Assembly (NCBI GenBank): GCA_020638395.1
Contig: JACKIP010000007.1
Span: 1 to 64,000, forward strand
Length of the DNA: 64,000 bases
Reading direction: 5' to 3'
From: Rhodospirillales bacterium
Lineage (GTDB): Bacteria > Pseudomonadota > Alphaproteobacteria > Micavibrionales > Micavibrionaceae
The notes below the pieces were generated by a model, which had not been told where the DNA came from, did not search any database, and saw nothing but the letters and a program-made list of their open reading frames with translations. Within the stretch, counting starts at the first letter, position 1, and every line of letters begins with the position of its first letter. Positions 39,777-47,712 of the stretch are shown one piece after another. The translations under genes and the position numbers were made by a program.

Positions 39777-40667
39777 ATGGTCCATATCGACGATCCGGTT
39801 ACACAAAAAGCTAATCTGAACTATATCCGCACAGCGATGAAAACGCCGCTCCTTGAACGTGAGGAGGAGAAAGAGCTTGCTATGCGCTGGAAGCATCAGC
39901 GTGACGAGAAAGCGCTGCATACCCTGATCGAGTCATACACCAGGCTGGTTGTTTCCATCGCTTCGAAGTTTAAGCATTATGGATTGCCCATGGGCGACCT
40001 GATCCAGGAAGGGAATGTCGGTTTGATGCAGGCGGCTTCGCGCTTTGAACCGGAGCGTGATCTGCGCTTTTCCACCTATGCGTCATGGTGGGTGCGCTCG
40101 ACGATACAGGATTACATTCTGCGCAATTGGTCGATTGTCCGGACGGGGACGACCTCCGCCCAGAAATCGCTGTTCTTTAACTACCGCCGCCTGCGGGCCG
40201 CGATTGAAGGGCGGGAAGAGGTCGAGGCCCTGAACGATAATCACCGGCAGGAAATTGCAACGGCGCTTAATGTTAAACTCCGGGATGTTGAAGATATGGA
40301 GCAACGACTGTCCGGCGGGGATTCTTCTTTGAATGCCAGAATCTCTGAGGATGGTGATGATGAGTGGCAAAATATGATTGCCGATGAGGATGCGCTGAAC
40401 CCCGAAGATGTTGTGATTGGTATGAAGGATGCGGAATCCCGGACGAAATGGCTTAATCAGGCGCTGGGAGAGCTTACCGATCGTGAGCAGCAGATTATCC
40501 GCCAGCGGCACCTGACCCATGATGGGATCACGCTGGAGCAGTTGGGCGATGTCTTGGGGGTCAGCAAGGAGCGGGTCCGTCAACTGGAGCAGCGCGCCAT
40601 GGGGAAATTAAAGACGTATTTTTCAAAAAATCTTGATGATCCCCGGAACTGGTTATCGGAAGGATAA
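39777..40667 (+). CDS. rpoH: RNA polymerase sigma-32 (heat shock) factor
   Basis: Directs RNA polymerase to heat-shock promoters. Seen: region 2 (SYTRLVVSIASKFKHYGLPM, DLIQEGNVGLMQAASRFEPE, DLRFSTYASWWVRSTIQDYI), the RpoH box AQKSLFFNYRRLR that separates sigma-32 from other group members, and region 4 (LTDREQQIIRQRHLTHDGIT, LEQLGDVLGVSKERVRQLEQ). 296 residues. Single gene with a terminator. Confidence 0.97.
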   Translation: MVHIDDPVTQKANLNYIRTAMKTPLLEREEEKELAMRWKHQRDEKALHTLIESYTRLVVSIASKFKHYGLPMGDLIQEGNVGLMQAASRFEPERDLRFSTYASWWVRSTIQDYILRNWSIVRTGTTSAQKSLFFNYRRLRAAIEGREEVEALNDNHRQEIATALNVKLRDVEDMEQRLSGGDSSLNARISEDGDDEWQNMIADEDALNPEDVVIGMKDAESRTKWLNQALGELTDREQQIIRQRHLTHDGITLEQLGDVLGVSKERVRQLEQRAMGKLKTYFSKNLDDPRNWLSEG

Positions 40668-40695
40668 GTGTTTTTTTCTATCATAATTTGTTCTG

Positions 40696-40728
40696 AAACG
40701 CGCGGTTTATGGGGCTTGCGCGTTTTTT
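40696..40728 (+). terminator. Terminator after rpoH
   Basis: AAACGCGC (40696-40703) / GCGCGTTT (40718-40725), 14-nt loop, then T run to 40728. Confidence 0.8.
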
Positions 40729-40871
40729 CTTGCGTTTAAATTGTTTTTTACTTCGAATTTGATCCTTCATTAAGATCTCATTAAACGGCTTTTGCTAATC
40801 TGGGATACAGAGGTTGGGAAATCTCGGACTTGAAACTTTAAAACTAAAAAACTGAACTTAGGAGATAGAAA

Positions 40872-41054
40872 ATGCTTAACAAACTATACACATATCTAAA
40901 AAGAGAAGATGGTGCGACCGCGATTGAATACGGTCTGATTGCCGGTCTTCTGTCCCTTTTGATTGTTGCCGGCCTGGTTGTCGCAGGTCCTGAGCTGCAA
41001 GGTATCTTTGATAATATTGGTACATCTTTGGCTGATGCGAATGCTGGTGGTTAA
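40872..41054 (+). CDS. flp: Flp-type IVb pilin 1
   Basis: Major subunit of the Tad/Flp pilus. 60 residues with the pilin signature DGATAIEYGLIAGLLSLLIV: leader cut expected before the hydrophobic core, with Glu at position +5 and the following Tyr typical of Flp pilins. A single hydrophobic helix and a short tail. A perfect AGGAG ribosome site lies before ATG 40872. A hairpin follows that may set its level relative to pilin 2. Confidence 0.95.
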   Translation: MLNKLYTYLKREDGATAIEYGLIAGLLSLLIVAGLVVAGPELQGIFDNIGTSLADANAGG

Positions 41055-41081
41055 TCAGTCTATCTGAAATCAAAAAAGGAG

Positions 41082-41119
41082 AGCCCGCTTGGAAATTTTT
41101 TGCGAGCGGGCTTTCTGTT
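41082..41119 (+). terminator. Hairpin between the two pilin genes
   Basis: AGCCCGCT (41082-41089) / AGCGGGCT (41105-41112), 15-nt loop, then TTCTGTTT. A partial terminator here could make pilin 1 mRNA more abundant than the downstream genes. Confidence 0.7.
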
Positions 41120-41137
41120 TAAAGAAGGATGGATTTC

Positions 41138-41317
41138 ATGTTTCTAAAACAGATTAAACAATATGCTACATCAGACTCCGGGGCGACGGCGATTGAATAC
41201 GGTCTGATTGCCGGACTGCTCAGCATTTTAATTATTACCGGATTGCTGGTGGCGGGGCCTGAAGTGGAAAGCCTGTTTAACAGCATTGGCACAGAACTCG
41301 CAAACGCAAACTCGTAA
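41138..41317 (+). CDS. Flp-type IVb pilin 2
   Basis: 59 residues from ATG 41138 (MFLKQIKQYATSDSGATAIE). The core ATAIEYGLIAGLLSILIITG is nearly identical to pilin 1, with a divergent N-terminus and tail (ESLFNSIGTELANANS). Chosen over ATG 41129 because AGAAGGA abuts the latter. A tandem duplication of the pilin; either both are pilus subunits or one is a minor pilin. Confidence 0.93.
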   Translation: MFLKQIKQYATSDSGATAIEYGLIAGLLSILIITGLLVAGPEVESLFNSIGTELANANS

Positions 41318-41349
41318 AAATTTAAAAGCACAAAAATAAGAGCGGGGCT

Positions 41350-41907
41350 ATGGTCGGACTAATTTTATATTTAACCGGGATTCTGGTGGCATGCGCCTGT
41401 GGGGTTATGGCGTCGATTTCTGACTGGAAAGGGATGAAGATCCCGAATTTATATCCCGGTATTATCATCCTGGCATTTGGAATTTCATTTGCGGGGGCCT
41501 CACTGGGAGGATACCCAGAAATTTTTGCCGGGTGGAGCGCTCATCTTTTATCCGCCGGTCTGGTCCTTGCCGGCAGTTTTATTTTATATGCAACTATCCG
41601 GTTCGGAGCCGGAGATTCAAAACTTATAACAGCTTACGCACTCTGGCTTCCTCCGTCGATGTTGATCCTTTTTTTGTTTTTTGTGTCTTTGATCGGGGCG
41701 GGGCTGTCCACTTTTGCAATTATTGTCAAAAAAAACAGACCTTTCAAAAATCCGGCAGAGGGGAGTTGGGTTGCAAAATTGCAGGAAGGTCAAAGCGTTG
41801 TCCCCTATGGAATTGCAATTGCCGGCGGGGCGATTGTTGCTTTTTTATCGCATGGGTACGTGGATCCCGTGATTCTGGAATGTTTTTTGCAGACAGGGTG
41901 TTCATAG
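41350..41907 (+). CDS. cpaA: Type IV prepilin peptidase CpaA/TadV
   Basis: Membrane aspartic protease that cleaves the Flp prepilin leader. 185 residues, about six hydrophobic segments. The two catalytic aspartates lie in SISDWKGMKIPNLYPG and in the GxGD motif FGAGDSKLITAYALW. Short CpaA type without the methylase domain of PilD. 32 nt after pilin 2. Confidence 0.93.
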   Translation: MVGLILYLTGILVACACGVMASISDWKGMKIPNLYPGIIILAFGISFAGASLGGYPEIFAGWSAHLLSAGLVLAGSFILYATIRFGAGDSKLITAYALWLPPSMLILFLFFVSLIGAGLSTFAIIVKKNRPFKNPAEGSWVAKLQEGQSVVPYGIAIAGGAIVAFLSHGYVDPVILECFLQTGCS

Positions 41908-42035
41908 TTTGTTAATATGAAACCTGTAGTTCTATATTCAGAGCGTTCTTTTAAAACATTCTTTCTAACTTATCCACACGGCAGCGGTTGCCACAACTTA
42001 AATGACAGACCTCTTTTCTCTATAGGGGGAGCAAT

Positions 42036-42926
42036 ATGAACAAAAATATTTTAATCGTGATGGGAGGCGGCCTTCTGGTGGCTATTCTGGTCGCAACGCT
42101 GGTAAAATTTGGGATGGATGGTGGCTCAAAAGTGATCGAAACCGAGGGAAAGGTTGACATTCTGGTTGCCGCGCAAGACCTCCGGATCGGGGAAGAATTA
42201 TCTGATAACAACATGAAATGGGCCGGCTGGCCCGAAGGTTCTGTGTTTTCCGGCGCGATCCGCCGCAAAGACAAGGATCAGTCTCTGAGTGATGCATTGA
42301 GTGGGCGGTTAGCGCGTAATGTTGCCAAAGACGAGCCTTTGATGCGCTCTGCCACTATTAAAGAAGATAAAGGAAATTTTGTTGCGGCCATTCTGAAGCC
42401 GGATCACCGTGCGGTGGCGATCAGCGTCAAGGCCGAAAGTATGGTGGGGGGCTTTATTACCCCCGGTGATTTCGTCGATGTGATCCTGACGTACAAGATC
42501 AAATTTGATGATGAAGATGATCCGATCGCGAAAATGGTTATTAACCAGAACATTGACGAGTATGCGACGGAAACAATTTTGCAGAATGTTAAAATTCTGG
42601 CGATTGACCAGACCTCTAACTCTGATGACGTTAAAATCAAAGTGGCCAAAACGGTGACGTTGGAAGTTAACGATCTGGGGGCTGAGAAACTGGCTCTGGC
42701 CAGTGAGATGGGTCCTCTGACCCTGGCGCTTCGCGGCATTGGGGATGACAAGATTTCAGCCGAAGACCGGGCGGTTACCACTGACATCCGCATGACCAGA
42801 ATATCGGAACAGTTATTGGATGAATACAAAAAAGTTCGGAATGGTGAGCATGAAGATGCGCCTCACCCATCGAATAACGTACGAATTTATAGCGGCGGCA
42901 GCGTCGATAGAGTAACAACGAGATAA
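42036..42926 (+). CDS. cpaB: Flp pilus assembly protein CpaB/RcpC
   Basis: Periplasmic component of the Tad secretion channel. One N-terminal membrane anchor (ILIVMGGGLLVAILVATLVK), then the SAF domain (ILVAAQDLRIGEELSDNNMK) and the RcpC domain (HRAVAISVKAESMVGGFITP, GDFVDVILT). 296 residues. Ribosome site GGGGAG before the ATG. A TTATCCACA 9-mer lies in the 129-nt leader (near 41970). Confidence 0.93.
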   Translation: MNKNILIVMGGGLLVAILVATLVKFGMDGGSKVIETEGKVDILVAAQDLRIGEELSDNNMKWAGWPEGSVFSGAIRRKDKDQSLSDALSGRLARNVAKDEPLMRSATIKEDKGNFVAAILKPDHRAVAISVKAESMVGGFITPGDFVDVILTYKIKFDDEDDPIAKMVINQNIDEYATETILQNVKILAIDQTSNSDDVKIKVAKTVTLEVNDLGAEKLALASEMGPLTLALRGIGDDKISAEDRAVTTDIRMTRISEQLLDEYKKVRNGEHEDAPHPSNNVRIYSGGSVDRVTTR

Positions 42927-42935
42927 TAATAACGG

Positions 42936-44450
42936 ATGCGAGACGTAATCATGACCCCACAACGCACAAAATCTAAAATAGACGGGCTCCTTTTTTTGCA
43001 GGCGATATGCTGTCTGCTGCTGGTTGTTGGCACGATCAATTTTGCCTATGCGTCTAAATCCAACCCTCAGGATTTGCCGGAGTATGAGCAAAAATATCCG
43101 ATCATTGATGTTCACATCGGAAAAGGTACCGTATTTCCTCTTCCGACGGGAACCTCGGATGTTCTGATTGCCAATACAGGCATTGCGGAAGTCACCCCTC
43201 TGCAATCCGGGCAGCTCTATATCGCTGGGGTCACTGCCGGAGATACCAACGTGATTGTGATTGATGCGCAGGGCAATGTGATTGGTCAATATGAAATTCA
43301 CGTAAGATACGATACGAGCGCGATTCAGAAACTTGTGGAAAGACTGTTTCCGGATGAAGACGTCAAGATCGATTCCATCCACGATCAGCTGATTTTGACG
43401 GGCCATGCCTCCACCCCTGAAAAAGCCTCGAAAATTGCCAATCTGGTAGGGCATTATATCAGCGACCTTCAGGATGAAAACAACAAAACAATTGACCAGC
43501 TGGTTTCTAATTTGATGACGGTTGGCGGCACGCAGCAGGTGATGTTACGGGTTAAAATCGCGGAAGTTTCGCGCTCGATCCTGAAAGAATTCGGTGTGGA
43601 GACTTCTTCCAATGATCCGGACGAGCTGGCCGTGACCACGTTGTTTGGGCGAAATCCTGCAAGCAGTGTTATTGATGGCTCGGACTCCCTGTCAACGATC
43701 ATTTCCAATAGCAGAACCGGCCTGACCGCAGATCCGTTCGCCTCATTAAGTGCGATGGCGGATACGGGGATTAACGGTATCGGGTTCGTCAATGTGTTCC
43801 TGAATATGCTGGAACAGGATAACCTCGCCAATATTCTGGCAGAGCCTAATCTGACGGCGGTCACCGGGGAAGAAGCCGGATTTCTGGCTGGGGGCGAGTT
43901 CCCCGTTCCAGTCGGACGGGACCGGAATGGAAACGTGATTATCGAATTCCGTCCGTTCGGGGTCTCTTTGAATTTCCGCCCGAAAGTCATGTCGGAAGAC
44001 CGGATCAGTCTGCAACTGAATACCGAAGTCTCTTCTCTTGATTTTGAAAGCTCTGTCACGCTCGCAGAAATCAACGTTCCCGGTCTGGATATTCGCCGTG
44101 CGGAAACAACCGTAGAACTTCCCAGCGGCGGAACTCTGATGATTGGAGGATTGCTGCAATCTGAAAATATAAAAGGGTTAAGTGGTTTGCCGGGCATTAT
44201 GAATACACCGGTTTTGGGGGATCTGGTCAAGTCTGACAGCTTCCAACGCTCTGAAACCGAGCTGGTCGTGATGGTGACTGCCTATCTGGTTGAGCCCTAT
44301 GCTGATAAAGAGCAGGCCGTTGCGGTGAAAAAGGAACGCGCCCAGAATCTGTCCCGCTCTTTCGCCAGCAATATGAAGAAAATATATGGCGATAAAGGCA
44401 AGGCCGCCCTTGCAGATGAAAAAGATAAAATTGGTTATTTGATTGATTAA
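42936..44450 (+). CDS. cpaC: Type II/IV secretion system secretin CpaC/RcpA
   Basis: Outer-membrane secretin through which the Flp pilus exits. N-terminal signal peptide (LLFLQAICCLLLVVGTINFA-YA), BON/N0-like region (HIGKGTVFPLPTGTSDVLIA, IADTNVIVIDAQG-like), and the secretin domain with VMLRVKIAEVSRSILKEFGV, VPVGRDRNGNVIIEFRPFGV and the C-terminal GGTLMIGGLLQSENIKGLSG followed by LPGIMNTPVLGDLV. 504 residues. ATG 42951 is an equally plausible start. 9 nt after cpaB. Confidence 0.94.
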   Translation: MRDVIMTPQRTKSKIDGLLFLQAICCLLLVVGTINFAYASKSNPQDLPEYEQKYPIIDVHIGKGTVFPLPTGTSDVLIANTGIAEVTPLQSGQLYIAGVTAGDTNVIVIDAQGNVIGQYEIHVRYDTSAIQKLVERLFPDEDVKIDSIHDQLILTGHASTPEKASKIANLVGHYISDLQDENNKTIDQLVSNLMTVGGTQQVMLRVKIAEVSRSILKEFGVETSSNDPDELAVTTLFGRNPASSVIDGSDSLSTIISNSRTGLTADPFASLSAMADTGINGIGFVNVFLNMLEQDNLANILAEPNLTAVTGEEAGFLAGGEFPVPVGRDRNGNVIIEFRPFGVSLNFRPKVMSEDRISLQLNTEVSSLDFESSVTLAEINVPGLDIRRAETTVELPSGGTLMIGGLLQSENIKGLSGLPGIMNTPVLGDLVKSDSFQRSETELVVMVTAYLVEPYADKEQAVAVKKERAQNLSRSFASNMKKIYGDKGKAALADEKDKIGYLID

Positions 44451-44468
44451 GGATAAAGGAACAAAGAG

Positions 44469-45122
44469 ATGAAATATCAACAAGGACTTATGGCGGGACT
44501 TGGTCTGTTGTGTCTGGGGCTTGCAGGATGTTCTCAGGATCATCCGGGGAATATGTCTCTGAAACGGGTTGAAGTGCATCAGGCGCAGTTCACCGATGAG
44601 ATCGGGGAAACAGAGCTCACCGCCGATAAAATTTCCCGGATCGCAAGCCATTATGAGCGCTATGGGGGCACAACGCCGCTGTCTCTGACTGTGCAATATG
44701 ATCCGACCTCTCCGTCCAATACGGCGATGAATGCCAGTCAGCAAGCGGCACGCATCGCGGGTAAATTGCGCAAGGCCGGGGTACAAGATGTGAAAACAGA
44801 AATTCTTCCGGTGCGGGACCTGGGGGAAGAAGCCCATATTCTTGTCGCATATGATGAATTTTCAGCCGTAGCGCCGGATTGCGGCCAGATGCCGGGGATG
44901 GATAATACCAAAACGGATTGGAAAGCGGTCGAAGAATATGGGTTTGGATGTTCAATTGAAACCACGATTTCCAAACAAATTGCCCGTCCGCGGGATCTGT
45001 TGGGACATGAGGACGGCTTCAGCACCGACTATGATGGCCGCCGCGTGACCAATATCATCGAAAATCATCGTTCAGGCGTTCCAAACGAACCGTTGAACGG
45101 GCAAACCGCCTCCGAAGAATAA
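44469..45122 (+). CDS. cpaD: Pilus assembly lipoprotein CpaD-like
   Basis: 217 residues with a lipoprotein signal (LMAGLGLLCLGLAGC, Cys as first mature residue). CpaD-type features: SQQAARIAGKLRKAGVQDVK (OmpA-like beta-alpha-beta pattern), then FSAVAPDCGQMPGM and the terminal YGFGCSIETTISKQIARPRD with LLG, close to the CpaD GCxxxxNxAxxVAxPxDLL motif. It lies 18 nt after cpaC, as expected. The usual following genes cpaE, cpaF, tadB and tadC are absent. Confidence 0.88.
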   Translation: MKYQQGLMAGLGLLCLGLAGCSQDHPGNMSLKRVEVHQAQFTDEIGETELTADKISRIASHYERYGGTTPLSLTVQYDPTSPSNTAMNASQQAARIAGKLRKAGVQDVKTEILPVRDLGEEAHILVAYDEFSAVAPDCGQMPGMDNTKTDWKAVEEYGFGCSIETTISKQIARPRDLLGHEDGFSTDYDGRRVTNIIENHRSGVPNEPLNGQTASEE

Positions 45123-45152
45123 AAGGTCATTAAAATCGACGTATCAAACCAT

Positions 45153-45665
45153 ATGGATGATCGCGAAACTCCTGGTTTCAGCGAAAAGCGAGCGATAGAT
45201 TATCAACAGATCATGGCATTGTCTCGACCGGATCATGCCTTGTCCTGTTTTGTGGGGAATTTTCCGCTCGCAGTCGCGATAGAGCATGCAGCAGGAAATG
45301 GCGCTTTTGTGTGTGCGCCGCCGATTGGCCTTAGAGAGGTTATCCAGAATTTATCTTTGTTACCGATAGAGGGGCTGAGAACAGCGCAAGATGAAATTTT
45401 ACTGGGGCACGTGGGGCTTTATTTACCGGGGATAAAGCCCGCGGAATCTGTGACGCTATCGGAGTTTTCAGATCTCTATCGGCAAGTTGTGAACGAATTC
45501 CATTGTGAGAAACAAGAGTGGCCATCTGCACAACACGATGTTATTCAACAGCGTTTCGAGCAGCGCATTATTTCTCTTTTGCGTCAGTTACCGGAAATGA
45601 ATATTTTGCCGGCCTTTGATTTCTACGCCGATGTTTCTCCGGAACCTCTGATTTATTCTCTGTAA
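45153..45665 (+). CDS. Hypothetical protein, 170 aa
   Basis: A soluble protein without signal peptide; visible segments are LSRPDHALSCFVGNFPLAVA, GLREVIQNLSLLPIEGLRTA, HVGLYLPGIKPAESVTLSEF and ISLLRQLPEMNILPAFDFYA. No family recognised. It follows cpaD by 30 nt on the same strand and could be part of the pilus transcript, but its base composition is more AT-rich and nothing in it looks like a pilus protein. Confidence 0.6.
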   Translation: MDDRETPGFSEKRAIDYQQIMALSRPDHALSCFVGNFPLAVAIEHAAGNGAFVCAPPIGLREVIQNLSLLPIEGLRTAQDEILLGHVGLYLPGIKPAESVTLSEFSDLYRQVVNEFHCEKQEWPSAQHDVIQQRFEQRIISLLRQLPEMNILPAFDFYADVSPEPLIYSL

Positions 45666-45728
45666 ATATCTCTTTATTCCTCTTCCCCGCTTGCACTTGG
45701 GAAAGCTCCGCTGTAAATTGAAAACACC

Positions 45729-47012
45729 ATGAGCTTACAAGACAAAGACCGCATTTTTACCAATCTTTACGGGTTTGAGCCATTTTCCCTGGAATATGCC
45801 AAAAAGCGAGGGGATTGGGACAAAACCAAAGATCTCATTTACAAAGGCAAGGACTGGATCATCGAGGAGATGAAACTCTCCGGTCTGCGTGGACGGGGCG
45901 GCGCGGGATTCCCAACGGGGATGAAATGGTCGTTCATGCCAAAGGAAAACACCGGAAAGCCGCATTATCTGGTGATTAACGCCGATGAGTCCGAGCCGGG
46001 GACCTGTAAAGACCGTGAAATTCTGCGTCATGACCCGCATAAGCTGATCGAGGGGGCTCTGCTGGCCAGTTTTGCCATGGGGGCGCATCATTGTTTTATC
46101 TATGTCCGCGGGGAGTTCTATGACGAATCGTCGAATCTGAGCAAAGCCATTGAGGAGGCCCGTGAGGCCGGACTTCTGGGGAAAAACGCAGCCGGATCGG
46201 GGTGGGAGTTTGATATTACGCTGCACCGGGGGGCGGGGGCCTATATCTGCGGCGAGGAAACCGCTCTGATTGAATCTATCGAAGGCAAAAAAGGGCAGCC
46301 GCGAAACAAGCCGCCATTTCCGGCGATGGCAGGACTTTATTCCTGTCCAACCACTATCAATAATGTTGAAACCATTGCGGTTGTGCCAACGATTCTGCGG
46401 CGCGGCGGCGAGTGGTTTAAATCCTTTGGGAAGAACGAAAAAAATACCGGCACCAAGCTTTTTTGCATCTCCGGCCACGTCAATGCGCCGTGTGTGGTGG
46501 AAGAATCCATGGGCATTACCATGCGGGAGCTGATTGACAAACATTGCGGCGGGGTGCGTGGCGGCTGGGATAATCTGAAAGCGGTCATTCCCGGAGGCTC
46601 CTCCACGCCGATGTTGCCAAAAGAGATTTGCGATCATCAGATCATGGATTTTGACTCTCTTCGCGAAAATGGCTCTGGCCTCGGAACGGCGGGACTGATC
46701 GTTATGGATAAGTCAACCGATGTGATTTATGCGATTGCGCGGCTCGCGCACTTTTATATGCATGAGTCCTGCGGGCAGTGTACACCATGCCGCGAAGGCA
46801 CTGGCTGGCTGTGGCGCGTGATGACCCGCATGGTTGACGGTCATGCTACGATCGAAGAAATTGACATGTTGTGGGATGTCACCAAAGAGATCGAAGGGCA
46901 TACGATTTGCGCTCTGGGGGATGCCGCCGCGTGGCCTATTCAGGGGCTGATCCGTCATTTCCGCCCGGAAATGGAAGCCCGGATTTTGGACTACAGAAAA
47001 AAAGCAGCTTAG
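45729..47012 (+). CDS. nuoF: NADH-quinone oxidoreductase subunit F
   Basis: Respiratory complex I subunit that binds NADH, FMN and a 4Fe-4S cluster. Seen: GLRGRGGAGFPTGMKWSFMP, INADESEPGTCKDREILRHD, GAGAYICGEETALIESIEGK, and the cluster motif ESCGQCTPCREGTGWLW. 427 residues. nuoE, normally upstream, is absent; the upstream genes are the pilus block and an unknown gene, so nuoFG is detached from the rest of the nuo operon. Confidence 0.97.
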   Translation: MSLQDKDRIFTNLYGFEPFSLEYAKKRGDWDKTKDLIYKGKDWIIEEMKLSGLRGRGGAGFPTGMKWSFMPKENTGKPHYLVINADESEPGTCKDREILRHDPHKLIEGALLASFAMGAHHCFIYVRGEFYDESSNLSKAIEEAREAGLLGKNAAGSGWEFDITLHRGAGAYICGEETALIESIEGKKGQPRNKPPFPAMAGLYSCPTTINNVETIAVVPTILRRGGEWFKSFGKNEKNTGTKLFCISGHVNAPCVVEESMGITMRELIDKHCGGVRGGWDNLKAVIPGGSSTPMLPKEICDHQIMDFDSLRENGSGLGTAGLIVMDKSTDVIYAIARLAHFYMHESCGQCTPCREGTGWLWRVMTRMVDGHATIEEIDMLWDVTKEIEGHTICALGDAAAWPIQGLIRHFRPEMEARILDYRKKAA

Positions 47013-47044
47013 TTGGTGTAGATAGAATCAGGGGCGAGGTGTGT

Positions 47045-47647
47045 ATGCGTAAAAAATGTATAGATCTGACCCTTCCTTTGGATGGAAATTATGTTCCTTA
47101 TTCCTGTGGAGAATATCAGGATCCTGCTCTGTTAATAACGCCATGGTGTAATGTTAAAGATCAGGGGTATTGCGTTTCGAAATTAACTTTTGGAACCCAG
47201 ACAGGGACGCATATTGATGCCCCATCTCACTTCGTAAGTGATGCGGCTACGCTGGAGCAGCTTCCGATAGAAAATTTAGTGGGAACATATCATCTGATTG
47301 ATCTCGATGAAGATGAAAAAGGTATTTATAATAACGGCGCGTATGAGCATGGTATTGTGTTCTTGAGAACAAAAACTGGAAAAAGTGTGATAACGGAAAA
47401 CGTTTTATCTGCATTGATACGCCTAAATTGTCGTGTATGGGCTCTTGCAGGGGATGTTGAAGTGCTTGGAAAAGATCCGCTATATTTTCATCGCACCATA
47501 GCAGAAGCGGGGATTTATCTGGTCGAAAATCTCAATCAAGAAGTATGCGAGGCTATTACGCCCGATGATTATTTTATTGCGCTCCCTCTCAATCTGTATG
47601 GTGTAAGCGGCTCCCCCTGCCGAGTGCTTATTCTGCAAGATTTTTAA
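47045..47647 (+). CDS. Cyclase-family (kynurenine formamidase-like) hydrolase
   Basis: 200 residues from ATG 47045 (MRKKCIDLTLPLDGNYVPYS), with GAGG six bases upstream. The metal-binding motif GTQTGTHIDAPSHFV matches HxxxD/HxxxH of the cyclase family; also DLDEDEKG, HGIVFLRT, IAEAGIYLVENLNQ and the C-terminal ALPLNLYGVSGSPCRVLIL. Members hydrolyse N-formylkynurenine, isatin or similar amides and lactones. It separates nuoF from nuoG, is more AT-rich than both, and has no obvious link to complex I, so it looks like an insert. Confidence 0.85.
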   Translation: MRKKCIDLTLPLDGNYVPYSCGEYQDPALLITPWCNVKDQGYCVSKLTFGTQTGTHIDAPSHFVSDAATLEQLPIENLVGTYHLIDLDEDEKGIYNNGAYEHGIVFLRTKTGKSVITENVLSALIRLNCRVWALAGDVEVLGKDPLYFHRTIAEAGIYLVENLNQEVCEAITPDDYFIALPLNLYGVSGSPCRVLILQDF

Positions 47648-47712
47648 ACGTAGGTCTCGACTTCGTGTGGGAGAGGAATTAGTATAGCCTTTAAACTAAC
47701 ACAAGTAACACC

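Noticed and set aside
46871..47044. Upstream extension of the cyclase ORF
   Set aside because: It lies in nuoF in another frame; ATG 47045 has a ribosome site and fits the family start.
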